From Natranaeroarchaeum sp042663585 (GTDB lineage: Archaea > Halobacteriota > Halobacteria > Halobacteriales > Natronoarchaeaceae): DNA of 64,000 nucleotides. Below the pieces are notes generated by a model, which saw nothing but the letters and a program-made list of their open reading frames with translations, did not search any database and was not told where the DNA came from. How positions within the stretch are numbered: position 1 is the first letter of the stretch; every line of letters begins with the position of its first letter. Position numbers and translations under genes: made by a program. Shown here piece after piece: positions 18,025 through 26,243 of the stretch. The DNA is taken from assembly GCF_042663585.1 (NCBI RefSeq), contig NZ_JBHTAN010000006.1:620001-684000 (forward strand), read 5' to 3'.

Positions 18025-19068
18025 TTACCCCTCCTCCCACGCCCCGCGTGTACCGAGACCGGCGTCCTGTGGTACCGTGGCGTCGCCGTCCTCGATCGGT
18101 GCGGGATCGGTCGCGAGATCCTCCGCGAGCAGTGCTCCCGTCGCCAGCCCACAGGCGTCGATCCCCGGCAGTGACGCCGCGAGGTGGACCGCGCCGGTGC
18201 GGGCAACGACCGCGTCGATGGTCGTCGTGACGATGGGGATCAGTCCCTCGCGTCTGGCGTAGATGGCGATCCGGCGCGCACGATCCAGTCCGCCCAGCGC
18301 CATCGGCTTCAGGACGAGGACGTCAGCGGCGTCAGCCGACTGGATCTCCTCGAAGGAGTGGCTCGCGAGCGACTCGTCCAGCGCGATGTCGACGCGAGAC
18401 GAGCGCCGCAGGTCAGCGTGACCCGAGAGATCATCCGCGTCGAGTGGCTGTTCGACGTACTCGACCGACGAGGCGGCCAGTCGGGAAAGCGCGTCCTGGG
18501 CCTGCTCGTGGTCCCACGCGGCGTTGGCGTCGACGCGGATCGCGACATCCGGCCCGACGGCCTCCCGGACCGCCGCTACGCGCGCGGCGTCATCGTCGAC
18601 TGGCCGGGTGCCGACTTTCAGTTTGATCGTCGTGAAGCCCTCGGCAAGCGCGTCGCGGGCCGCGGTCGCTGCTGCATCCGACGCTACGTCGCCGACCGTC
18701 GCGTTGACCGGGACGCGCGTGGTGCGGCCGACGGAGCCGAGAAAGCGATAGAGCGGTTCGTCGGCTTCGTGTGCGCGGAGATCCGCCAGCGCGAGCGAGA
18801 CGGCGTGACGGGCGGCGGGCCGCTCTTCGACCGCATCGAGTGCGCCGGCAGGATCGTCGTCGTTGAGCCGCTCCAGCGCGGTCGAGACGCCGTCCCGACA
18901 GTCCGACAGGGACTCGGTCCTGCCCGGTAGCGGCGTCGCCTCGCCGACGCCAACGGTCCCGTCGGACTCGATTCGGAGCGCGATACCTTGCCTGCGCTGG
19001 ATCGGTCCGGCGGCGGTCGACAGCGGTTCGGAAAGTGCCAGATCGAAGTGTGTCGTTTCGGCGTCCAT
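18025..19068 (-). CDS. menC: o-Succinylbenzoate synthase (MenC)
   Basis: The enolase-superfamily protein (347 aa) dehydrates SHCHC to o-succinylbenzoate. The second-domain KLKVG (TTIKLKVGTRPVDDD) carries the catalytic Lys. The metal ligands appear in AIRVDANAAWD, VEYVEQPL and IALDESL, and VLVLKPMALGG carries the second Lys. It abuts menA with 0 bases between them and precedes menE by 6 bases, so all are co-transcribed. Confidence 0.92.
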   Translation of the reverse strand: MDAETTHFDLALSEPLSTAAGPIQRRQGIALRIESDGTVGVGEATPLPGRTESLSDCRDGVSTALERLNDDDPAGALDAVEERPAARHAVSLALADLRAHEADEPLYRFLGSVGRTTRVPVNATVGDVASDAAATAARDALAEGFTTIKLKVGTRPVDDDAARVAAVREAVGPDVAIRVDANAAWDHEQAQDALSRLAASSVEYVEQPLDADDLSGHADLRRSSRVDIALDESLASHSFEEIQSADAADVLVLKPMALGGLDRARRIAIYARREGLIPIVTTTIDAVVARTGAVHLAASLPGIDACGLATGALLAEDLATDPAPIEDGDATVPQDAGLGTRGAWEEG

Positions 19069-20019
19069 TCAGATCACCATCCCGAGTGCGAACAGAACGG
19101 CGAAGCCAGCGAGCAGTTTGCCGGTCCGTTCGAGGGCGGGGTTGAGCGCGTCGCCGTCGGTCCGGGTCAGCACCGTCCGTGCGAGCAGCGCGGCGTACGG
19201 CAGCGAGAGGAACGGCAGCAGGATCGCCCCTCCGAACTCGCCCGTCGCGAAGAAGTACAGCGGGACCGCGTATGCAAGCGCGAGCAACCCGGTAAACTCC
19301 ACGCGACTCCAGCGATAGCCCAGCAGGACCGCCAGGGATAGCTTGCCCGCCTCGCGGTCGGTTTCGAGATCCCGAATATTGTTTACCACGAGGATGTTCG
19401 TCGAGATGCCCGCGATGGGCAGGCTAGCGAGCAGTGCGGTCGTCGTGACTGTTCCTTCGGGGATGGTCATCGCAAGCGGGTCCGCGAGAACTGCGGCGGC
19501 CTGCACGTAAAAGGTCCCCACCACGGCGATGACGCCGAAGAAGACGAATACGAACAGATCACCCAGTCCGTGCGAGCCAAGCGGGAAAGGGCCGCCGGCG
19601 TAGGCGTAGCCACTCACGATGCTCGCCAGTCCGATCACGAGGATCGGGAGGCCGCCGACGTAGACCAGATACGTGCCGACGAGTATCGCCGCGGCAAAGG
19701 TGAGGATCATCCCTCGCTTTACTTGCTCGGCGGGGATCAGTCCGGAGTTGGTGACCCGTGTGAACCCCTGTCGTTCCTCCGAGTCGACGCCTTTCACCGC
19801 GTCGTAGTAGTCGTTGGCGAGGTTCGTCCCGATCTGGATCAGCGCCGCGCCGACGAGTGCGGCGACGGCGGGACCGAGCGAGAACACCCCGGCGCTGTAG
19901 GCCAGTCCGACGCCGACGATCACCGGGGCGGCGGCCGCCGGCATCGTCTGTGGGCGGGTGGCGATCAGCCACGCCCTCGCCCGCGACATCTCCGGCGTTT
20001 CGGCCTCTGTCGCCGTCAT
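19069..20019 (-). CDS. menA: 1,4-Dihydroxy-2-naphthoate polyprenyltransferase (MenA)
   Basis: MenA attaches the polyprenyl tail to dihydroxynaphthoate in the membrane. The 316-aa protein has a first helix with ATRPQTMPAAAAPVIVG, followed by NLANDYYDAVKGVDSEER, the Asp-rich motif that binds the prenyl diphosphate. NNIRDLETDREAGK is the second Asp-rich motif. About eight further hydrophobic helices follow. The ATG at 20019 overlaps the menB stop (TGATG) and is preferred over an ATG 4 codons upstream; both are plausible. Confidence 0.93.
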   Translation of the reverse strand: MTATEAETPEMSRARAWLIATRPQTMPAAAAPVIVGVGLAYSAGVFSLGPAVAALVGAALIQIGTNLANDYYDAVKGVDSEERQGFTRVTNSGLIPAEQVKRGMILTFAAAILVGTYLVYVGGLPILVIGLASIVSGYAYAGGPFPLGSHGLGDLFVFVFFGVIAVVGTFYVQAAAVLADPLAMTIPEGTVTTTALLASLPIAGISTNILVVNNIRDLETDREAGKLSLAVLLGYRWSRVEFTGLLALAYAVPLYFFATGEFGGAILLPFLSLPYAALLARTVLTRTDGDALNPALERTGKLLAGFAVLFALGMVI

Positions 20020-20906
20020 CAGTAGCGCCACGGTACGTCGTCGAAATCAGGTTTTCGCCCCTCGACGAACGCGTCGCGACCCTCCTCGGCCTCGTCGGTC
20101 ATGTACGCCAGTCGCGTCGCCTCGCCGGCGAACACCTGCTGGCCGACCATGCCGTCGGAATCGAGGTTGAAGGCGTACTTGAGCATCCGCATCGCGGTGG
20201 GGCTCTTCTCGTTGATCCGCTTGCCCCACTCCAGGGCGCGCTCTTCGAGTTCCTCGTGGGGGACCGCCTCGTTGACCATCCCCATATCCGCGGCCTCCTC
20301 GGCGCTGTACGTTTTCCCGAGGAAGAACACCTCTCGGGCCTTCTTCTGGCCGATCTGTCGGGCGAGATAGGCGGAGCCGAACCCGCCGTCGAAACTGCCG
20401 ACGTCCGGATCGGTCTGGAGGAACTTGGCGTGTTCCTCGCTCGCAATAGTGAGGTCACAGACGACGTGGAGGCTGTGCCCGCCGCCGACGGCCCAGCCAG
20501 GCACGACGGCCACGACGACTTTCGGGATGTGGCGGATCAGCCGCTGTACTTCGAGGATGTGGAGCCGTCCGTGCTCGCTGGCTTGCTCCTCGTCCCCCTC
20601 GTACTCGTAGCCGTCCGCGCCGCGGATCGCCTGATCGCCGCCCGAGGAGAACGCCCACCCACCGTCCTTCGGCGAGGGCCCGTTGCCGGTGAGCAGCACG
20701 CAGCCTACGTCTGTCTGACGTTTGGCGTGATCGAGCGCATCATAGAGTTCGTCGACAGTCTTCGGCCGGAACGCGTTCCGGACTGCGGGTCGATCGAACG
20801 CGATTCGGACCGTTTTCCCGTCGGAAGAGCGGTGATAGGTCACGTCATCGAAATCGAAATCTTCGACCGCTTCCCAGCGGTCTTCCTGCATGAGTTCCGA
20901 GACCAT
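20019..20906 (-). CDS. menB: 1,4-Dihydroxy-2-naphthoyl-CoA synthase (MenB)
   Basis: The 295-aa crotonase-fold enzyme closes the naphthoate ring from o-succinylbenzoyl-CoA. Visible are VRIAFDRPAVRNAFRPKTVDEL, the long loop GGWAFSSGGDQAIRG, VVPGWAVGGGHSLHVVCDLTIAS and the late DVGSFDGGFGSAYLARQIGQ with the catalytic Asp region. Length and motifs match MenB rather than a generic enoyl-CoA hydratase. It starts a four-gene block menB-A-C-E, divergent from the hypothetical gene at 20987. Confidence 0.95.
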   Translation of the reverse strand: MVSELMQEDRWEAVEDFDFDDVTYHRSSDGKTVRIAFDRPAVRNAFRPKTVDELYDALDHAKRQTDVGCVLLTGNGPSPKDGGWAFSSGGDQAIRGADGYEYEGDEEQASEHGRLHILEVQRLIRHIPKVVVAVVPGWAVGGGHSLHVVCDLTIASEEHAKFLQTDPDVGSFDGGFGSAYLARQIGQKKAREVFFLGKTYSAEEAADMGMVNEAVPHEELEERALEWGKRINEKSPTAMRMLKYAFNLDSDGMVGQQVFAGEATRLAYMTDEAEEGRDAFVEGRKPDFDDVPWRY

Positions 20907-20986
20907 TTACCCGAACTCGGGTCGTCATGTTCAAATAGGTTCCCGTCGCGGGACAGGTCTTTATTATTCGATGCCGAACGGGGCAT

Positions 20987-21385
20987 GTGGATAGAGAACG
21001 TATCACACGCGAGCTAACAGGCGCGGTCGCGGGCGGTCTCGGCGTCGCCTCCGACTACGAACGCGGCCGCGTCCCCTGCAAGCAGTGTCGCTCCGAGTCC
21101 GACCACGGGCCGGATCGGTCGGCGCTCGTCGCTGGCGACCGGGTCACCGTTGCGCTGCGGAACTACGAGGGCTACACCTGGGAACCGGTCGGCGTCTACT
21201 GTCGGACGCACGGAATCGAACAGGTCGACGATACGATGGACGTCCTCGCGGAGGAACAGGTCGTCGTCGCGGCGACGCTCGAACCGACGGGCTATCTCGA
21301 CCCGCTTTCGGACCATCATCCGAGTGCGCTCTCCTTCGGCGGCGTCGAGCTCCTCGATTACAGTCCGGCTGCAGACGGCTACTGA
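20987..21385 (+). CDS. Conserved haloarchaeal protein with Cys motif, 132 aa
   Basis: The gene starts with GTG at 20987; an ATG two bases before is out of frame and closes soon. A CKQC motif (about residues 31-34) and a further Cys at VYCRTHGIE could bind a metal such as zinc. The family is not recognised. It sits between the two men blocks, divergent from menB, and overlaps the 3' end of the PH-domain gene by 7 bases on the opposite strand. Confidence 0.65.
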   Translation: MDRERITRELTGAVAGGLGVASDYERGRVPCKQCRSESDHGPDRSALVAGDRVTVALRNYEGYTWEPVGVYCRTHGIEQVDDTMDVLAEEQVVVAATLEPTGYLDPLSDHHPSALSFGGVELLDYSPAADGY

Positions 21386-21933
21386 ACCGGCTGTCTCGGG
21401 CCGTTCCCTTCGGGCATCTGCTCGCTCAACAGGTGTACGAGCGTGCGTTTGACCCGCTCGGGGTTCGGGACGCTCCGAAACGTCACGTCCTCCGTGTCGG
21501 TCCCGGCGGTGAAGACCCTCACGTCGCCGAAGGAGAGGAACCGTTCGAGAATCGTCTGCTCGTAGGAGGTGTTCTGTACCCGTTCGAGTCGAATCGCCGT
21601 GACGTCGCGGCTGATCAGCCCGTGTTTGACGTATAGCTGTTCGTCGGTGATGACGTACAGCAGACGGAGCCAGTCGAGATAGACGGCAATCGCCCAGCCG
21701 ATCCCCCCGAACATCACGAGCAGGGGCAGCGCTGATGCCCAACTCGGTAGGTCCGTCCATGCCGCCAGTAATGCCGACGCGACGAAGCCGAGCACGGTGA
21801 CGAGCGCCGCAAGCGCCAGTGCTACGGCAATCGTGAACTTCGACGGCCGTCCCGTCCATCGGATCTCCTCGTCCTCCCCCAGATGAATCCAGTCTGCATC
21901 CTCGACGGTCTCCGCGAACAGTGAACTCCCCAT
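21379..21933 (-). CDS. Membrane protein with bacterial PH-like (bPH2, YdbS-type) domain
   Basis: The 184-aa protein has a hydrophilic N-terminus that includes WTGRPSKF, then two helices (about residues 34-60 and 66-88). These lead to a bPH2-type domain: VITDEQLYVKHGLISRDVTAIRLERVQNTSYEQTILERFLSFGDVRVFTAGTD. This order is typical of YdbS/YdbT proteins. The function in archaea is unknown. A minus-strand TATA box sits 27 bases before the start (see 21953-21966). Confidence 0.85.
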   Translation of the reverse strand: MGSSLFAETVEDADWIHLGEDEEIRWTGRPSKFTIAVALALAALVTVLGFVASALLAAWTDLPSWASALPLLVMFGGIGWAIAVYLDWLRLLYVITDEQLYVKHGLISRDVTAIRLERVQNTSYEQTILERFLSFGDVRVFTAGTDTEDVTFRSVPNPERVKRTLVHLLSEQMPEGNGPRQPVQ

Positions 21934-21952
21934 ATGGCACTATCTACGAGGT

Positions 21953-21966
21953 AGTTTGTATAATCG
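21953..21966 (-). promoter_or_regulatory. TATA box for PH-domain membrane protein gene
   Basis: Read on the minus strand the sequence contains GATTATACAAAC, centred about 27 bases before the ATG at 21933. Confidence 0.5.
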
Positions 21967-22034
21967 GGTGGTGAACGCCCTCTGGCTACCGAACGTTTTA
22001 GTTCGACCGAGAGAAACCTTCGGCGAACAGCCCG

Positions 22035-22991
22035 ATGGCCAATGACTTCTACGACGTGCTGGACGTCACCGCCGACGCCACCCAGGACGAGATTACCGCC
22101 GCCTACCGGGAGAAGGTCAAGGAGTACCACCCGGACCAGAGCGACCGCGATGATGCCAGCGAGCGGTTTCAGGCGGTCGTCGACGCCGAGGAAGTGCTGG
22201 GCGACGAGGCGGAACGCGAACGGTACGACCGGCTTGGCCACGAAACGTACGTGGGCGACGGGGGAACTCGCCGCAGGCAGAGAACCGGTGACGACCTGGA
22301 TTTCGATGGCTTCGACTGGGACGTGGACCGTGGGGGTACCTCCGATGGCTGGTGGGAGAGCCACCACGCCAGACAGCGCCGCCGCCGGCAAACGGCCGAC
22401 TGGGAGTGGGTCGGGGACTCGGCCGGCACGGCCAGTGCGGGCGGCATGGGTAGCACAGGCAGTACGAGCGGTATGGGAGGTCCCGCCGGTATGGGAGGAA
22501 CAGGTGGCACCTCGGCGACCAGTAGGGCGTCTACCGCGGGCGGTACGACAGCAACTGGGAGCACGTCTACAAAGGGGCGCGGCTTCGACGGCCATGCACA
22601 GAGTGGCGACGACTCCTACACGGTCAACGACTGGGAGACCGAACCGCAGAGCCGTGGGCTGTCGATGCCGTCGATTACGCAGGAAACGGTCTTTCTGATC
22701 GTCGTGTCGATGCTCCTCTACCCGCTGTTGCTGGTCTCGACGATCACGGAGCTCTTTTTCGCCCCGATACGGGTCGCGACCGGTTTGCTACTGATCGCTA
22801 CTGCGGGCTATCTGCTCACGATTCCCGGCATCGGTGTGATCGTCTTCGGCGGTCTGAGCGTGCTCGTTCCCGGGGCACTCTTCGCCACTGGCATGCTGGA
22901 ACCCCTGACAATGCGGGTCGTCGTCGGCGTCATGCTCGTCTGGATCCCGCTCGGCTACGCCGTCGCGGTGGTGAGCGTCGTCGGGCGCTAG
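22035..22991 (+). CDS. J-domain membrane protein with Gly/Thr/Ser-rich linker, 318 aa
   Basis: An N-terminal J-domain (residues 1-70) has the HPD triad in EYHPDQSDRDDASERFQ and would recruit a DnaK. It is followed by a charged region and a long Gly/Ser/Thr-rich low-complexity stretch (about residues 135-190; GMGSTGSTSGMGGPAGMGG type). At the C-terminus are about three to four hydrophobic helices (about residues 222-315). It lacks the zinc repeats of DnaJ, so it is a membrane-tethered J-protein. The gene overlaps the menD 3' end by 4 bases on the other strand. Confidence 0.83.
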   Translation: MANDFYDVLDVTADATQDEITAAYREKVKEYHPDQSDRDDASERFQAVVDAEEVLGDEAERERYDRLGHETYVGDGGTRRRQRTGDDLDFDGFDWDVDRGGTSDGWWESHHARQRRRRQTADWEWVGDSAGTASAGGMGSTGSTSGMGGPAGMGGTGGTSATSRASTAGGTTATGSTSTKGRGFDGHAQSGDDSYTVNDWETEPQSRGLSMPSITQETVFLIVVSMLLYPLLLVSTITELFFAPIRVATGLLLIATAGYLLTIPGIGVIVFGGLSVLVPGALFATGMLEPLTMRVVVGVMLVWIPLGYAVAVVSVVGR

Positions 22992-24781
22992 CGCAACCGT
23001 TCACAGACCGACTCGTAGAGCGCGTCGCGACGGTCGTGACTCGCCTGACTGTCGATCCTGAACTCGATTACCTGTGTTCCCTCGCTGGCGAGCGACGCCT
23101 GGTAGACTTCCGTGAACTCGTCCAGCCGGTCGACGCTGGTAAGCGAGAGGTCGTAGAGGTCGGCTGTGGGGGCGAAGTCCAGCCCGTGTGGCGTCTTGAA
23201 CTGCCCGGTGAAGGGCGGATCGAACTCCTCGATGGGGAGCATATGGAAGATGCCGCCGCCGTCGTTGTTGAGCAGGACGATAGTAGCGTCGACGCCACAC
23301 CGCTCCAGCGCGAGTAGACCGTTCATATCGTGATAGAAGGCCAGATCGCCGGTGATCGCCACGAGCGGGTCGTCGGTCGCGCTCCCCGCGCCCAGCGCCG
23401 TGCTGACGATGCCATCGATACCGCTTGCACCGCGGTTGCCGAGCACGGTCAGTTCGTCCGTCGCGGGCCGGGCGAAGCGGTCGAGGTCCCGAACCGGCAT
23501 CGAGTTCGAGACGAAGACGGTGGCGGGGTCGGGCGCGCCCTCGATGGCGGCGGCGACGACCGCTCCCTCGAATCGCTTGCTCCTCTCTCGGCGGGCGTCC
23601 TCCCGCGCCGTCCCGATCCGATCCCAGTAGGTGGCGTCGGCATCGAGCCAGCGGGACTGCCAGTCTGGCGCGGGTGCCACGGCATCGGCGTCGAGCGATT
23701 GGAGCACCGACTCAACGAGCGCCGTCGGATCGGCTTCGAGCAGATCCGTCGCGGTAAACGTCGCCTCGCGCCAGCCAGCGGCGGGGTCGACGATATACTG
23801 GCGCGCGTCGACACCGGCGAGATAGCTCCGGAGCGGCTTGGACGTCGGCGACGCGCCGAAGCGGACGACGACATCGGGGTCGGGCCAGTCGCCGGTGACG
23901 CGCTCGTCGAGGTAGCCGTCGTAGCCACCGATCACTTGGGCCTCGGCGACGTGGTCGCCGAACCGGAGTCCGGAGAGCGGGTCGGCCAGCACCGGAAAGC
24001 CCGTTGCACTGGCGATTGCGGCGACGCTCTGCCGGTCCACGTCCGGGATTGGTGGATCTGCGGGCCCGGCGACGAGCAATCCCCGCTCGGCGTCCTCGAT
24101 GGTGGTCACGAGGTCGGCGACAGTTTCCTCGTCGGGGTCCATCCGCCCGCCGGCGGTCTGGACGAACGGCCCGTCACGCCCGGTCGCACCGAGTGGCGCG
24201 GTTTCGGCGATATCGTCGGGCACGTCTCCCGGCACCTCGACCGGTTCGAGGGGCTTCCGGAAGGGGACGTTCAGGTGGACTGGGCCGGAGGGGGTTCCCG
24301 TTGCTTCAGCCACCGCGCGGGCGGCGTCGGTGCGCAGGCGGCGCAGTTTTCTCCCCGTGGGTTCCGGCTCCGGCAGGTCGCGGAACCACCGGACTGCATC
24401 GCCGTAGAGCTTCTCCTGATCGATGGTCTGGTTCGCGCCGCTATCTCGGAGCTCTGGTGGGCGGTCGGCTGTCAGCATGAGTATGGGGACCCGCGCCTGA
24501 TTGGCCTCGATCACGGCGGGGTGGAAGTTCGCCGCGGCGGTGCCGGAGGTGCAGATGAGCGGCGTCGCGGTCCCGGTCCGTCTGGCGCGGCCGAGCGCGA
24601 AGTAGGCCGCCGAGCGCTCGTCGAGATGCGAGAAGACGGTCAGACCCGGATGGCCGGCCGCGGCGACGGTCAGTGGCGTCGACCGGCTTCCGGGGGCGAC
24701 ACAGACCGCCTCGATCCCGTTGGCGACGAGTTCGTCGAGTAACGTCTCTGCCCAGAGCGTGTTTCTGTTAGGTGCAGACAT
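22988..24781 (-). CDS. menD: 2-Succinyl-5-enolpyruvyl-6-hydroxy-3-cyclohexene-1-carboxylate synthase (MenD)
   Basis: This ThDP-dependent enzyme (597 aa) condenses isochorismate with 2-oxoglutarate. The N-terminal signature ETLLDELVANGIEAVCVAPGSRSTPLTVAA is typical of MenD, and RRTGTATPLICTSGTAAANFHPAVIEA follows. The ThDP/Mg motif is AITGDLAFYHDMNGLLALERCG followed by LLNNDGGGIFHMLP. It is 6 bases after menF on the same strand, forming the menF-menD block. Start ATG 24781 gives the canonical N-terminus. Confidence 0.95.
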   Translation of the reverse strand: MSAPNRNTLWAETLLDELVANGIEAVCVAPGSRSTPLTVAAAGHPGLTVFSHLDERSAAYFALGRARRTGTATPLICTSGTAAANFHPAVIEANQARVPILMLTADRPPELRDSGANQTIDQEKLYGDAVRWFRDLPEPEPTGRKLRRLRTDAARAVAEATGTPSGPVHLNVPFRKPLEPVEVPGDVPDDIAETAPLGATGRDGPFVQTAGGRMDPDEETVADLVTTIEDAERGLLVAGPADPPIPDVDRQSVAAIASATGFPVLADPLSGLRFGDHVAEAQVIGGYDGYLDERVTGDWPDPDVVVRFGASPTSKPLRSYLAGVDARQYIVDPAAGWREATFTATDLLEADPTALVESVLQSLDADAVAPAPDWQSRWLDADATYWDRIGTAREDARRERSKRFEGAVVAAAIEGAPDPATVFVSNSMPVRDLDRFARPATDELTVLGNRGASGIDGIVSTALGAGSATDDPLVAITGDLAFYHDMNGLLALERCGVDATIVLLNNDGGGIFHMLPIEEFDPPFTGQFKTPHGLDFAPTADLYDLSLTSVDRLDEFTEVYQASLASEGTQVIEFRIDSQASHDRRDALYESVCERLR

Positions 24782-24787
24782 GAGTAG

Positions 24788-26137
24788 CTACTCCAGCGCG
24801 TCTAGCATCGGTCCGTATTTGAGCTGTACCTCGTCCCACTCGCGGTCCGGGTCGCTGTCGGCGACGATTCCGGCCCCGGCAAACAGCGTCGCCCGGCCGC
24901 CCTCGGCGACTGCAGACCGGATACCGACTGCGAACGCGCCGTCGCCAGCGGCGTCGAACCAGCCGATGGGGGCGGCGTACCACCCCCGGTCGAACGCCTC
25001 GGTCTCCTTGATCGTCTCCCAGGCACCGTCCGGCGGGAGCCCGCCGACTGCGGGCGTCGGATGGAGCGCCTCGACCAGCGAGAGGACGTGTTCGGCGTCG
25101 TCGAGTTCGGCCGTAATCGGCGTCTGTAGGTGCTGGACGGTCGGGAGCTTTCGGATGGTCCGCTGGCCGGTCTGAACGGAACCGGCATACGGTGCGAGCT
25201 GGGCGCGGACGGCATCGGCCACCAGTTCGTGTTCGTGGATGTCCTTCTCGCTATCGAGTAGTTCGGCTGCGAGCCACTCGTCCTCCTCCGTGGTGTCGCC
25301 ACGACCGGTCGATCCGGCGAGGGCTTCGGTGTGCACCGTCCGGCCGGAGAGCGAGACGAGTCGCTCGGGCGTCGCCCCGAAGAAGGTCGGGCCGTTGCCC
25401 GGCTGGAAGAGAAAGCGCTGGCAGTCGGGGTACGACCGATCCAGCCGCGCCATGACGTCCGGCAGCGATATCGGCTCGTCGAGGGCGACCGATAGTGACT
25501 GCGCGAGGACGACTTTCTGCAGGTCGCCGCCCGTGATGCGGCCGATCGCACGCGTGACCTGGTCGCGCCAGTCGGCCCTCGACGGGCACCGCTCGCGACT
25601 CGCCACACCCGGCGGGTCGGCCGGCCCATTGTCGGTGGTCGCCGCCTCTATCTCCGTGGCGACTCGGTCGAGTCGTTCCTCCAGTGCGGCCTCGCTATCG
25701 GGGTCGACGGCGTTGACCGTGAGCCAGACGTCGTCGTCGCTCCAGACCACCTGTGCCTGGGGCAGCACGAACCGCGCGCTCTCGAACCCGGTCCACGGCG
25801 GGTGCGGTTCGTGCTCGTCATGAAACGCGAAGCCGCCGACGAGTCGGGGGCGCGCCGCTGTCGGCGCGTCGTCGGCGTCGATGCGTGAGAACAGCTCGTC
25901 AGCCGCCGATCTAACGGCCTCGAACCGGTCAGGACCGGTCGCCGAGAGGGTCGTCGCGGTGCCCCAGCCGACGAAGGCGGGGCCGTCCGGCGGCGTCCAC
26001 AGTCCCCGTGGCGGTTCGAACTCGTCGAGAACGGCCCGACGCGAGACGGCGTCCAGCTTGCGGCGTCGCGTCACCAATGCCGCGTCAGCCCGCGCGCTGG
26101 CGTCGCCCCCACTGCGCAGGGATTCCATTGCTCTCAT
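24788..26137 (-). CDS. menF: Isochorismate synthase (MenF)
   Basis: Isochorismate synthase converts chorismate to isochorismate, the first committed menaquinone step. The 449-aa protein has the chorismate-binding core: KVVLAQSLSVAL, FLFQPGNGPTFFGATPERLVSL, HTEALAGSTGRG, SEKDIHEHELVADAVR, LHPTPAVGGLPPDGA and TLFAGAGIVADSDPDREWDEV. The menD gene follows 6 bases later. The start may be the ATG at 26137 or the one 3 codons in (26128); the domain does not distinguish them. It is divergent from the flippase gene. Confidence 0.9.
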   Translation of the reverse strand: MRAMESLRSGGDASARADAALVTRRRKLDAVSRRAVLDEFEPPRGLWTPPDGPAFVGWGTATTLSATGPDRFEAVRSAADELFSRIDADDAPTAARPRLVGGFAFHDEHEPHPPWTGFESARFVLPQAQVVWSDDDVWLTVNAVDPDSEAALEERLDRVATEIEAATTDNGPADPPGVASRERCPSRADWRDQVTRAIGRITGGDLQKVVLAQSLSVALDEPISLPDVMARLDRSYPDCQRFLFQPGNGPTFFGATPERLVSLSGRTVHTEALAGSTGRGDTTEEDEWLAAELLDSEKDIHEHELVADAVRAQLAPYAGSVQTGQRTIRKLPTVQHLQTPITAELDDAEHVLSLVEALHPTPAVGGLPPDGAWETIKETEAFDRGWYAAPIGWFDAAGDGAFAVGIRSAVAEGGRATLFAGAGIVADSDPDREWDEVQLKYGPMLDALE

Positions 26138-26243
26138 CTCAGGAGCGTGGCTTCTTCAGCCTGTCCCTCTCTCGTGGTGGTGGCGCGGCGGTCGAGTCGG
26201 TAAGCGACCGACTTTTGACGTAGCACCGCCCGAATGCCAAACC

